Below are positions 1 through 7,117 of a stretch of DNA of 64,000 bases, piece by piece (the stretch's first letter is position 1; every line of letters begins with the position of its first letter). The stretch comes from Bordetella genomosp. 4 (lineage in GTDB: Bacteria; Pseudomonadota; Gammaproteobacteria; Burkholderiales; Burkholderiaceae_B). Both the position numbers and the translations under genes were made by a program. Where the stretch lies: NCBI RefSeq assembly GCF_002261185.1, contig NZ_NEVQ01000013.1, positions 1,054,001 to 1,118,000 on the forward strand, given 5' to 3'. The notes below the pieces were generated by a model. It ran no database searches and had not been told where the DNA came from. It worked only from the letters and a program-made list of their open reading frames with translations.

Positions 1-63
1 TACTTGGCTTTGTTGTCGCCCACAGGGTTTGACAGTACTCAACAACTAAAAGGACCTGAGACT

Positions 64-381
64 ATGCAACGTGATTTCGATCTGGTCGTGACCATTCTGG
101 GCGAGCTGCGTGACGCGGATACGGCAGCGCTATCGCAAGAGGACATCGAGGCTGCTGTGCAAGCAAGCATGCCGGATGCGCCCCCCGCCCCATTGATTGC
201 GCACCATCTGGATATTTTGTCGGATGCAGGTTTGATCACACTGGTGCCTGCCACCGATGACAGTGATGCGGAAACCTACTGGCGACTGACCTGGAAGGGT
301 CACGATGCGCTGGAGCAGGAAGAAGACGATGAGGATGAAGACGAGGACGACTATGATGATGAGGACGACGACGAAAATTGA
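64..381 (+). CDS. DUF2513-like small acidic protein
   Basis: 105 aa. The N-terminal 75 residues look like the DUF2513 winged-helix type (MQRDFDLVVTILGEL at the start, then HHLDILSDAGLI and RLTWKGHDALE). The last 25 residues are almost pure Asp/Glu. The ATG at 64 was chosen because AGGA lies upstream; a longer frame starting with TTG at 4 has no ribosome site. Family members are uncharacterised and no reaction can be assigned. A 7-bp inverted repeat (415-421/433-439) follows the stop but has no T-run, so termination there is uncertain. Confidence 0.75.
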   Translation: MQRDFDLVVTILGELRDADTAALSQEDIEAAVQASMPDAPPAPLIAHHLDILSDAGLITLVPATDDSDAETYWRLTWKGHDALEQEEDDEDEDEDDYDDEDDDEN

Positions 382-464
382 CAGCGTCCGGTATTAATCA
401 AACCGACACGATTTGCACGAGCCCATGCCCCGCTCGTGCATGACTGGATCAGCCCGGCTCCAAA

Positions 465-755
465 TCAATCTACACCGGCCCGTCGTTCGCGCAATACACG
501 ACGGGCCAGCAAAGCCGCTGCAGCACCGATCACTAACGAAAACATGGAGGCAGCGATGGCCAGCAGCGCCACCATGTCCCCTGCCCCGGCATCGGCCGCC
601 AAATACGCTACGACAGCCAGCACAACGAGGGACTGGGCACCCACGCCCGCTAGACTTTGCGTGACGCGGGCGAATCGTCCCATCAGCGCTCCGCCAGCCA
701 GCGCCAACGACACCACAACCGCCATTCCCCAAAAAATGGATTCGTACGACTGCAC
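465..755 (-). CDS. small predicted membrane protein
   Basis: Hypothetical protein of about 97 aa with three hydrophobic segments (around residues 8-28, 43-60 and 65-85) and a basic C-terminus (RRVLRERR), as expected of a small inner-membrane protein. The start is uncertain: GTG at 755 puts the first membrane segment close to the N-terminus, while ATG at 800 and GTG at 836 are also open but lack a clear ribosome site. I do not recognise the family. No better frame exists on the other strand. Confidence 0.5.
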   Translation of the reverse strand: MQSYESIFWGMAVVVSLALAGGALMGRFARVTQSLAGVGAQSLVVLAVVAYLAADAGAGDMVALLAIAASMFSLVIGAAAALLARRVLRERRAGVD

Positions 756-891
756 GATGGTGACTCGCTTGTGAACAATAGGTAGCGGCCAGAATAGCAT
801 GGGCGTTACAAATGAATTGGGCTGCGCGTCACACACCGACGCGTAGCCCAGTTAGCCCCCCACAACCGCCCATGACGCGCATGGCAGGACG

Positions 892-1425
892 CTAGGCGGC
901 AGGCTGATCAAAGATCAAACACGTCGTCGTGGCATGGGCGTACAGCTTGCCATCGGGGCCGACGAGCCGGCCCTCTGCTGTCGCCACTTGGCGCCCGGCG
1001 TGGATGACTTTGCCCTCTGCACGCACCAGAGGAACGCGGTCGCTTAAGGCCCGCACCATGTTGACCTTGAGCTCCAGCGTGGTGTAGCCCTTGCCCGCAG
1101 GCAACATCGAATGAACGGCGCAGCCGACCGCGGAATCGAGCAGCGTGGCAAACCAGCCGCCGTGCACGCTGCCCAGCGGGTTGTAATGTTTGCGTTGGGG
1201 CCGACCCTGGAATACGGCAACTCCCGGCTCGATATGGACGGGCACGAAATCCAGCGTCGCACCGATGGGCGCAGGAGGCAATTCCCCGGCAAAAATCGCT
1301 TGCAACAGCTCCATCCCAGTCTTGCCGGCGATGGCCGTGGACGGTCGGCTGTCTGCGGGCATCAGACGCGCGCGCACGGCTTGCTCTTCGGCTTCCCATT
1401 GGGCGACTTGTTGTTCTATGTCCAT
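892..1425 (-). CDS. PaaI-family hotdog thioesterase
   Basis: 177 aa acyl-CoA thioesterase of the PaaI/YigI hotdog type. The hallmark central helix is visible as NPLGSVHGGWFATLLDSAVG, with His-Gly-Gly and the downstream acidic residue used by this fold. The C-terminal strand reads VATAEGRLVGPDGKLYAHA. The ATG at 1425 is preceded by AGGAG at 5-nt spacing; an upstream GTG at 1431 would overlap that site. Substrate cannot be told from sequence; relatives hydrolyse aromatic or medium-chain acyl-CoA. Confidence 0.85.
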   Translation of the reverse strand: MDIEQQVAQWEAEEQAVRARLMPADSRPSTAIAGKTGMELLQAIFAGELPPAPIGATLDFVPVHIEPGVAVFQGRPQRKHYNPLGSVHGGWFATLLDSAVGCAVHSMLPAGKGYTTLELKVNMVRALSDRVPLVRAEGKVIHAGRQVATAEGRLVGPDGKLYAHATTTCLIFDQPAA

Positions 1426-1596
1426 CGGCACTCCTCGTCATCAGCATCGTAGATATGCGAGAGCTTAATCGACCTGGACGCCTGCCCGACGGCGCTTGGT
1501 CCCGAAGTAGCATTTCGCACACGACGATCACACTATCGACGCCCGCGCTTGGTAGAATCGCTCCCTGCCTGTTTTCTTACAGATTCCTGAAACACC

Positions 1597-2148
1597 ATGA
1601 ATTCGTCTGATCGTACCTCCCGTCCACTGGCCCCTCTGGCGGCATTGATTTTCAGCTCGCGCTGGCTGCAACTCCCGCTTTATCTGGGCTTGATCATTGC
1701 CCAGGGCGTCTATGTGATGCTCTTTCTCAAAGAGCTGTGGCATCTGGTCTCGCATGCCTCCAGCTTTGGGGAAATGGAGATCATGCTGATCGTGCTGGGA
1801 CTGATCGATGTGGTGATGATTTCCAACCTGCTGGTCATGGTCATCGTGGGCGGCTATGAGACCTTTGTGTCCAGGCTGCGCCTGGAAGGCCACCCGGACA
1901 GCCCGGAGTGGTTGAGCCACGTCAATGCCAGCGTGCTGAAGGTCAAGCTGGCCATGGCCATCATCGGGATTTCGTCTATCCATCTGCTGCGCACCTTTAT
2001 CGAGGCAGGCAATATCGGCTCGCCCAACTCGCGTTTCACCGAGACCGGTGTGATGTGGCAGACCATCATTCATGTGACGTTTATTTTGTCGGCAGTCGGG
2101 ATTGCCTATGTCGATAAGCTACTGGCGGCGCCGGTCAAGGAGCATTGA
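1597..2148 (+). CDS. UPF0114 (YqhA) family membrane protein
   Basis: 183 aa integral membrane protein of the UPF0114/TIGR00645 family. Four hydrophobic segments are visible (about residues 25-48, 64-88, 118-135 and 155-175), with the family block [20 protein letters not shown] followed by [11 protein letters not shown]. Function is unknown; the family is widespread in inner membranes of proteobacteria. A monocistronic unit is likely: it has its own strong terminator just downstream and the upstream gene points the other way. Confidence 0.85.
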   Translation: MNSSDRTSRPLAPLAALIFSSRWLQLPLYLGLIIAQGVYVMLFLKELWHLVSHASSFGEMEIMLIVLGLIDVVMISNLLVMVIVGGYETFVSRLRLEGHPDSPEWLSHVNASVLKVKLAMAIIGISSIHLLRTFIEAGNIGSPNSRFTETGVMWQTIIHVTFILSAVGIAYVDKLLAAPVKEH

Positions 2149-2173
2149 GCCAGCACTGCCAAGTATCGGCAGC

Positions 2174-2220
2174 AAAAACCCGCCGGGGCTGTGGAAAACA
2201 CAGCCCCGGCGGGTTTCTCT
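2174..2220 (+). terminator. strong Rho-independent terminator
   Basis: A perfect 18-bp stem (2176-2193 with 2199-2216) with a GAAAA loop, followed by TTTCTCTTTT and preceded by AAAAA. It lies 27 nt after the UPF0114 stop codon. The A-run upstream would also allow termination of leftward transcripts. Confidence 0.9.
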
Positions 2221-2289
2221 TTTGGGCTGCCTGGGCCGGCAGGAGGATGTCGCAATAAAAGGCGCGCGGCCCGGCGCATAAAGCGCACC

Positions 2290-2329
2290 AAAAGAAAATC
2301 CCCCAAAGACACCGGAATGCCAGGGGGAT
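2290..2329 (-). terminator. leftward terminator, probably the original terminator of tRNA-Leu
   Basis: Read on the minus strand, a 7-bp stem (2323-2329 with 2298-2304), with a further inner helix GGCA/TGTC, is followed by TTTTCTTTT. No leftward gene lies between here and attL. In the uninterrupted chromosome the minus-strand tRNA-Leu would end about 45 nt upstream of this hairpin. The prophage now separates the two by 41 kb. Confidence 0.75.
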
Positions 2330-2372
2330 CATCAGAAAGTCAGCACAAGGCCAACCGAGTCGTACATAATCG

Positions 2373-2390
2373 TGGTGCGAAGGGGGGGAC
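2373..2390. repeat. attL core, 18-base direct repeat
   Basis: The sequence tggtgcgaagggggggac is identical to 43776-43793, where it forms the CCA end and acceptor/T-arm part of tRNA-Leu. Sequence on both sides differs between the copies, which fixes the crossover core. The copy here is a tRNA fragment without the rest of the gene. Confidence 0.95.
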
Positions 2391-2474
2391 AACAACTCCT
2401 AGGCTTGGCGCGGCTTTCAGCGGTATGTGGGGCTTTAATGGGGCGCGTTGCCCTCATTTCAGGGAGAGAAAATT

Positions 2475-3164
2475 ATGTGCGGTCGCATCGTCCAAAAGTC
2501 TGGCCCGCAGGATTACGTCGAGCGCATCTTTACCAACCTGGGAAGGATATTCGATGATCCGGTCGGGCCTCGCTATAACGTGGCGCCTGGGACTCGTCCG
2601 CTCACGATCCATTGCCTGGACGGGGCTGAGCAAATGATGCGCCTGCCCTGGGGTTACCAGCCGCACAACTCCAAGCATTTCATGGTCAATGCCAAGCTCG
2701 AGACGATCCAAAAGAATGGTTGGCCGTGGAAGATGTTGATTGGCCGGGGCCGCATCCTCGTTCCCGCCGATGGTTGGTACGAGTGGAAACCGCTCACAGA
2801 CGACCCGAAGCCGCCCAAACAGCCCTACTACATCCACGGCGATGGCCCGTTATTCTTCGCAGCCCTGACGGCTTGGCGTCCCGGTGACGAACTGGACAAG
2901 GCTCATGGGTTCGCCATCGCAACGAACGATTCCCGGGGCGGGATGGTGGACGTCCACGATCGACGCCCAATCGCGCTGCCTGCCGATTTAGCGCGCCAGT
3001 GGATCGCCCCTGATCTGCCGGTTGACGAGGCCAAGGCCTTGCTGGCCGCGGGCCTGCCCGAAACCGCCTTCACGTGGCACCCGGTGCGGCTAGAGGTCGG
3101 CAGCTCGAAGTATGAACTGCCAGACGCGATCGAGCCCGTACCGGCTATCGAGGGCGAAAATTAG
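2475..3164 (+). CDS. SRAP/HMCES-family abasic-site protein (YedK-like)
   Basis: 229 aa. SRAP proteins crosslink to abasic sites in single-stranded DNA through Cys2 after removal of Met1. All known active residues are present: Cys2 in MCGR, Asn72 (VNAKLET), Glu103 (WYEW) and His161 (HDRRPIAL). The ATG at 2475 follows GGGAGAG and is fixed by the need for Cys2. It sits 85 bp inside attL on the strand opposite to the late genes, as a prophage accessory gene would. Established biochemistry concerns cellular YedK/HMCES; a role in protecting phage or host DNA during replication is inference. Confidence 0.92.
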   Translation: MCGRIVQKSGPQDYVERIFTNLGRIFDDPVGPRYNVAPGTRPLTIHCLDGAEQMMRLPWGYQPHNSKHFMVNAKLETIQKNGWPWKMLIGRGRILVPADGWYEWKPLTDDPKPPKQPYYIHGDGPLFFAALTAWRPGDELDKAHGFAIATNDSRGGMVDVHDRRPIALPADLARQWIAPDLPVDEAKALLAAGLPETAFTWHPVRLEVGSSKYELPDAIEPVPAIEGEN

Positions 3165-3169
3165 GGGAC

Positions 3170-3529
3170 ATGGACCTGATTTCTGGCTGGAATATACTGG
3201 ATGAAGCTACAGTGTTTTCAGCCATGCCAGAATCGAAATATCCCCCCATGACTCGCGACGAGTTAAGCGAAATCATGCAGCGCCGCCTAGGCGATCCAGA
3301 CATTATGAAGCTGCTGCGGGAGGTATCGCGGCTGCGGGCTCACGCGCGCCAGACTCACTATGTCTACCGGATGTGGATTAATGATCCGAACTCCATGGCA
3401 ATCGTTTGCGCGGAAACGCACCTCCGGCAGCTAGATAAAGAGCCGTTCGTCCGGGAAGACGACGAGGACGAACGGGCAAAATCCCACATTCCGGGGACCA
3501 AGTATTACAAGCCTAAGCCGGTCAAATAG
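3170..3529 (+). CDS. hypothetical prophage protein
   Basis: 119 aa from ATG 3170, 5 nt after the SRAP stop. Alternative starts are ATG 3224 (101 aa) or 3248. The C-terminal half is very charged (REDDEDERAKSH) and ends KYYKPKPVK. I do not recognise it. A TATACT box at 3193-3198 with TGGACC 16 nt upstream could be an internal promoter, which would favour the 3224 start. It belongs to the forward-strand accessory cluster at the attL end. Confidence 0.55.
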   Translation: MDLISGWNILDEATVFSAMPESKYPPMTRDELSEIMQRRLGDPDIMKLLREVSRLRAHARQTHYVYRMWINDPNSMAIVCAETHLRQLDKEPFVREDDEDERAKSHIPGTKYYKPKPVK

Positions 3530-3551
3530 CCCGGCCCATACGGGGTAACAT

Positions 3552-3872
3552 GTGATTACCATGATCTACCCTATCCCCGAATACCTACAGGACACCCGCG
3601 ACGGCAATGAATGGGCTATAGCAGCAATACTTAGCGACCGCGTTGTCGGTCTGCTCCATCTAGCCAATGTAGCGTCAGACCTTGTCGAGCATCTGGACAC
3701 GCCTTCCGCTGAATTCATCGTCAAACGATGGGTCCAGACAGCGCCGGCCGATTTACTTGAGCTACAGGCGCTCGGCAATGTGAGTGCCGGCGTCATTACT
3801 GCCGAGGGTTTTGAAGAGCGGTGGAAATTGGCCGAGTGGCGGCCTCTCGATCAGTTGCCCGAGGACTCTTAG
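3552..3872 (+). CDS. hypothetical prophage protein
   Basis: 106 aa from GTG 3552, with GGGGTAA just upstream; ATG 3561 is the alternative. A soluble, acidic, mostly helical protein without cysteines or membrane segments. I do not recognise a family. It follows the previous gene by 22 nt and is probably in the same unit. Confidence 0.5.
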   Translation: MITMIYPIPEYLQDTRDGNEWAIAAILSDRVVGLLHLANVASDLVEHLDTPSAEFIVKRWVQTAPADLLELQALGNVSAGVITAEGFEERWKLAEWRPLDQLPEDS

Positions 3873-3975
3873 ACTCCAACGATAGATAAGCAGGCAACTT
3901 TGGCGTTTCCCCTAAATTGACCATGCAACATATTTTCAGCTACTAAGCATCTATTATCGACCAAGGGGAAAAATC

Positions 3976-4311
3976 ATGTCCTTTACCAAAAATTGGGTCA
4001 ACCAGCAGGAAAACAAGGAAGAACTGCAGGACTTAATGAAGGCTCTTGTTGAGGAGGGAGGGCTGCAACGTGCGAGCGAAGGTATCGCAAAAAAGCTGGC
4101 GAGCACCGGAGATTTTCAAGAGCTCTCAACAGACCAAAAGAGCGTGTTTGACAAATATATCCAACCAAATTTGGTCATTAATTGCGCAAACCCAGATTGC
4201 GAGAATGAAATAGAGATGCATCTAGTGGCCGATGCTATTCGCTACGGCAGAGACGACGCTCTATGCGCACATTGCAATTACGTAATCAATGACATGCCGG
4301 ATAACATGTAA
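3976..4311 (+). CDS. hypothetical protein with zinc-ribbon-like cysteines
   Basis: 111 aa. The start follows AAGGGGAAA at good distance. The C-terminal half carries two cysteine pairs, NCANPDCENEI and LCAHCNYVI, spaced about 30 residues apart, as in zinc ribbons. The N-terminal half is helical and charged (EDLMKALVEEGGLQ-type, residues 15-40). Its base composition is more AT-rich than the phage genes around it, suggesting a separate origin. It is the last forward gene and is convergent with the lysis cassette (gap 46 nt). Function unknown; metal binding is inference. Confidence 0.65.
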   Translation: MSFTKNWVNQQENKEELQDLMKALVEEGGLQRASEGIAKKLASTGDFQELSTDQKSVFDKYIQPNLVINCANPDCENEIEMHLVADAIRYGRDDALCAHCNYVINDMPDNM

Positions 4312-4357
4312 AGAAATTACGGGTTTTTAGAACTGAAAATCCATCAAATCACATAAA

Positions 4358-4882
4358 TTATCTGACTGCATCGTACGCCCTCTCACACATCATGCCCGCT
4401 ATTCGGGCACGGTCTGCAACTTTTGCAAGTTCTGCAGCTCGGTCGCTAACGCGGCTGAGCATGTAGGCAAGCAGATCGACGGCGTTGGTCCCTGCCGGGC
4501 CTCCGTCGGCAGCGACGGGATCGCGGGCGACTGCGGCTCTAGCCAACGTGTTTGCGTGCTTGCGCAGCCTGCCAAGCTCAGTGTGCACACGGTCAGCATC
4601 AGCCGCCGCAACACGGGCTTTCTCTTGCGCTTCATCACGGGCTTTCTCCACGGCGGCAGTGCGCCGCCTTTCTTCGGTTCGCGCGGCCTCGACGGCTGCA
4701 ACGGTGGCTTGCGCCTGGTCGTTCATGGTTTGGGCGTGTGCCGCCTCTATATTTGCGATCCGCGCTTCGTACCGCCAACCCTGAATGACCCACGCGCACG
4801 GCCCTACCAAGATCGCAGCGACCACAGCAACGGCGGCATAGCCCTTCCAACCCGCCAGCGCCTTAATTGCCTTCTCGATCAT
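4358..4882 (-). CDS. Rz-like i-spanin (inner-membrane spanin)
   Basis: 174 aa. A single N-terminal membrane anchor (GYAAVAVVAAILVGPCAWVI) is followed by a long Ala/Glu/Arg coiled coil (about residues 40-110), the layout of Rz-type i-spanins that bridge to an outer-membrane lipoprotein to fuse the membranes at the end of lysis. The nested lipoprotein frame (4399-4635) confirms the call. Its ATG overlaps the previous gene's stop (ATGA). It is the last gene of the leftward late block. Confidence 0.88.
   Translation of the reverse strand: MIEKAIKALAGWKGYAAVAVVAAILVGPCAWVIQGWRYEARIANIEAAHAQTMNDQAQATVAAVEAARTEERRRTAAVEKARDEAQEKARVAAADADRVHTELGRLRKHANTLARAAVARDPVAADGGPAGTNAVDLLAYMLSRVSDRAAELAKVADRARIAGMMCERAYDAVR
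4399..4635 (-). CDS. Rz1-like o-spanin lipoprotein, nested inside Rz
   Basis: 78 aa read in a different frame, wholly inside the Rz gene. A basic N-terminus (MKRKRKPVLRR), hydrophobic stretch and lipobox LSLAGC predict a lipoprotein; the mature part is short and has the proline stretch (PQSPAIPSLP) usual for Rz1. Nested Rz/Rz1 is the lambda arrangement. A longer frame from 4701 exists, but only the ATG at 4635 puts the signal peptide at the N-terminus. Confidence 0.88.
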   Translation of the reverse strand: MKRKRKPVLRRLMLTVCTLSLAGCASTQTRWLEPQSPAIPSLPTEARQGPTPSICLPTCSAALATELQNLQKLQTVPE

Positions 4883-5334
4883 GATCCACCCAACCAGTCA
4901 GGAGGATCTTTGGGCTCGACAGGCTGAGGCGTGACCGCTTCTTTCACGTCTGCTACAGCCTCGCTCGCCTTATTGGCTGCGGACTTCGCGGTAGTTGCTG
5001 CCTGACGAGCCGTCGCGCCAGCCCCCGCGGCAGTTTTGGAAGCGCCTTCAGCCTTGGAAACCGCCTCTTGCGCGGCCTGAACGGCAGCGTCAGTCTTTGC
5101 CACCAATGGGGGCAGTCGCTGCTCAATGATCAGCATCAGTTGATGGTTTATATCCTGCATCCGCTGAATCTCCGACTGGGTCGATGCCACAACCTGAGCC
5201 TCCCTGTCGTCGGAACGGAGTTTGGCCAGCGACCAGCCTGCTAGTAGCCCTCCCGCTGCCACCAGGCCAATCATTAGGCAAACTAGCCACGCCCAGCGGC
5301 GGCAATCAATTTGTTTGTCCGGATGCGGTTCCAT
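4879..5334 (-). CDS. lysis-cassette membrane/coiled-coil protein
   Basis: 151 aa. One membrane segment (WLVCLMIGLVAAGGLLAGWS, about residues 15-34), then a long Ala/Lys/Glu-rich helix and a proline-rich tail (PQPVEPKDPPDW). It overlaps Rz by 4 nt and the gene upstream by 29 nt. Its position between endolysin and spanins is where a holin is expected, but one membrane span with a long periplasmic or cytoplasmic coil is not a classical holin. Not assigned to a family. Confidence 0.75.
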   Translation of the reverse strand: MEPHPDKQIDCRRWAWLVCLMIGLVAAGGLLAGWSLAKLRSDDREAQVVASTQSEIQRMQDINHQLMLIIEQRLPPLVAKTDAAVQAAQEAVSKAEGASKTAAGAGATARQAATTAKSAANKASEAVADVKEAVTPQPVEPKDPPDWLGGS

Positions 5335-5755
5335 CTAGTGTCTCCTTCTTGAGAGATTCCAAGGTAGCGATGCGAGACTGCAAGGTCTGTATGCGCGCTT
5401 CTGCCACGCTAATTTGCTGCAGCAGCATATCGATTCGAGCTTGCTTGGCGCCGTCTTCGCTTAATGCTCGATTGCGTTCCGCATAAGCCTCGTCTAGCCG
5501 CTGAAGAAGGTCACCTATAAATGTCTTTTGATCGCTAATGATTGCCTTAAGACTTTCCACCAGTTGCTGTATCTGCTCGATTGAGTACACTGCTCCACCG
5601 GCCGAAGCCTCTGCCACACGATCACGCCGCATGACTCCGCGTACCAGCCAGATCGCGACGCAGACTATGACGGCAGAACCGCCAGTCAGCCCGAGCGCGT
5701 TGACTAGAGCATTGCCCTGGGCCCACCCACTAACAACATCAATTCCGCCGTCCAT
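5306..5755 (-). CDS. lysis-cassette membrane/coiled-coil protein (possible holin partner)
   Basis: 149 aa. N-terminal soluble stretch, one membrane segment (GGSAVIVCVAIWLVRGVM, about residues 25-42), then coiled coil to about residue 140. Its ATG overlaps the endolysin stop. Same overall layout as the next gene although the sequences differ. Either of the two could be the holin or a regulator of lysis timing; sequence alone does not decide. Confidence 0.75.
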   Translation of the reverse strand: MDGGIDVVSGWAQGNALVNALGLTGGSAVIVCVAIWLVRGVMRRDRVAEASAGGAVYSIEQIQQLVESLKAIISDQKTFIGDLLQRLDEAYAERNRALSEDGAKQARIDMLLQQISVAEARIQTLQSRIATLESLKKETLDGTASGQTN

Positions 5756-6300
5756 CAGCCCCCCAGCGCAGCGCGAGCCGCCTCAAACCTGCGTTGCCGG
5801 TCCTCCCACCCATTGGGCAGCCCGTTTTTGTTCTTGCCATTGACGCGGATCGACAGCCGTAAAAAATCGCCGGTATCGGCGATCTCGTTGCAGCCATTGT
5901 TTTTCCACCACCAGCCACTACATCGGGCTGCGTCGACTGGTCGCTCTAGCCATTCGGGATGATTGACATAATCCACGCCCAAGCCGTCAGAAACCGCCTG
6001 GTAATTGGCCCTGCCGGTAATCTGGATCAGGCCGCGCCCTCGATACCTTGAACCGTCGCCGGGCTGACTATTGCCGAGGTCTGCCCTACCCTCGTAACGC
6101 AACTGTGCCGGCGTCGGCCCCCAGATCTCGTGCGTATGCACGAAACCCGCCGACTCGTGCCCGATGGTGGCGATATACATCGCGGCACGCAGAGGCGAGA
6201 CGATCGCGAACTCCATCATTGATCGCTCTATTGCGTCATACCACTTGGCGGCCATAGTAGGCGAGAGCATGGCCGCTTTTGCAAAATCAGACTCGCGCAT
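5755..6300 (-). CDS. endolysin, glycoside hydrolase family 19
   Basis: 181 aa GH19 muramidase/chitinase-type endolysin that cuts peptidoglycan glycan chains. The catalytic Glu is Glu49 in IGHESAGF, and the family block RYRGRGLIQITGRANY follows. No signal peptide, so release needs a holin. The ATG at 6300 has GGAG at 5 nt; the upstream TTG extension to 6357 would read through a terminator and is rejected. First gene of the lysis cassette; followed directly by the two membrane/coiled-coil genes. Confidence 0.93.
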   Translation of the reverse strand: MRESDFAKAAMLSPTMAAKWYDAIERSMMEFAIVSPLRAAMYIATIGHESAGFVHTHEIWGPTPAQLRYEGRADLGNSQPGDGSRYRGRGLIQITGRANYQAVSDGLGVDYVNHPEWLERPVDAARCSGWWWKNNGCNEIADTGDFLRLSIRVNGKNKNGLPNGWEDRQRRFEAARAALGG

Positions 6301-6314
6301 CAAAACTCCAGACG

Positions 6315-6338
6315 TAAAAAAGCCCGCCGAAGCGGGCT
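6315..6338 (-). terminator. Rho-independent terminator before the lysis cassette
   Basis: Minus-strand stem AGCCCGC/GCGGGCT (6338-6332 with 6327-6321), TTCG loop, then a run of six or more T. It lies between the last fibre gene and the endolysin. Confidence 0.85.
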
Positions 6339-6346
6339 CTTCGTTG

Positions 6347-7114
6347 TTACAGGTCATTCAGTCCGACGCTCGGGCCAAACCCCGTGCGGACACTATTGAC
6401 AAGGGCCCCCAGCGCACCACTTGGGGGAACGGTGTTGTAGATAGCCACCATCCGAACGCGACACTCGCCGCTCAGACTGCCGCTATGCGTGGCCCCGATT
6501 CGCAAATTGGCGGAGAAACTAGTCCGAACTTCACCGAGGGCCGGATAATTACTGCTTGCGTTTGCACCGCCCTGTCCTAGAACCGCCGCCCCTGAATTGT
6601 CTTCAGCCTTGAACGCAGCCCCAATGATCGCCCAGCCGCCGGGGAGATTCCGGGTGACCGTAGGACCGCCCGATGGCGCAGCATCTGCGCCGTTTCGATC
6701 TCGAAATAACTGCGTGTAAAGACTCGACCCTGAAATTCCGACAGAGACTGAGTCGCCTCTTGAAAAAGGGGTGCCCGCCTGCTCAGCAGAGGAAAGATTC
6801 GACACCACTGCTGCGCCGCCACCATCCAGCTTTTGCGCGACGGCAAGAATGGTCATGTCGGCGGTGCTGGGCAACTGCGTATCGAAATAAGCTTCTGGAC
6901 CCACGCCAGCCCCATCGGTCGAATAGTCGGGAGAACCGACAACAAGCAGTGGTAGATTAGGGTTCACGAAATTTCGGCTCGACATCGAGTCACTGGTCCC
7001 AAGCACATACAGACCCACCAGCCCCGTCGTGTAGGAAAGCTCAGGGGCGCTGAAGTCGCCCAGCCAGGGGAAATTCAACGAAGGGGCATCGACGCCAAGT
7101 TTCAGATAAGCCAT
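6347..7114 (-). CDS. tail fibre/appendage protein
   Basis: 255 aa, beta-rich and Gly/Ser-rich, without recognisable catalytic motif. The position after the spike gene (3-nt gap) and before lysis, plus the composition, suggest a tail appendage or receptor-binding protein. Its stop codon (6347) lies just before the terminator at 6338. No family recognised. Confidence 0.65.
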   Translation of the reverse strand: MAYLKLGVDAPSLNFPWLGDFSAPELSYTTGLVGLYVLGTSDSMSSRNFVNPNLPLLVVGSPDYSTDGAGVGPEAYFDTQLPSTADMTILAVAQKLDGGGAAVVSNLSSAEQAGTPFSRGDSVSVGISGSSLYTQLFRDRNGADAAPSGGPTVTRNLPGGWAIIGAAFKAEDNSGAAVLGQGGANASSNYPALGEVRTSFSANLRIGATHSGSLSGECRVRMVAIYNTVPPSGALGALVNSVRTGFGPSVGLNDL

Positions 7115-7117
7115 AAC

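Noticed and set aside
4-63. N-terminal extension of the first gene from TTG at 4
   Set aside because: No ribosome site; ATG 64 has AGGA at proper distance and begins the family-like sequence.
6301-6357. Endolysin start at 6357
   Set aside because: The extension is read through the terminator hairpin; ATG 6300 has a good ribosome site.
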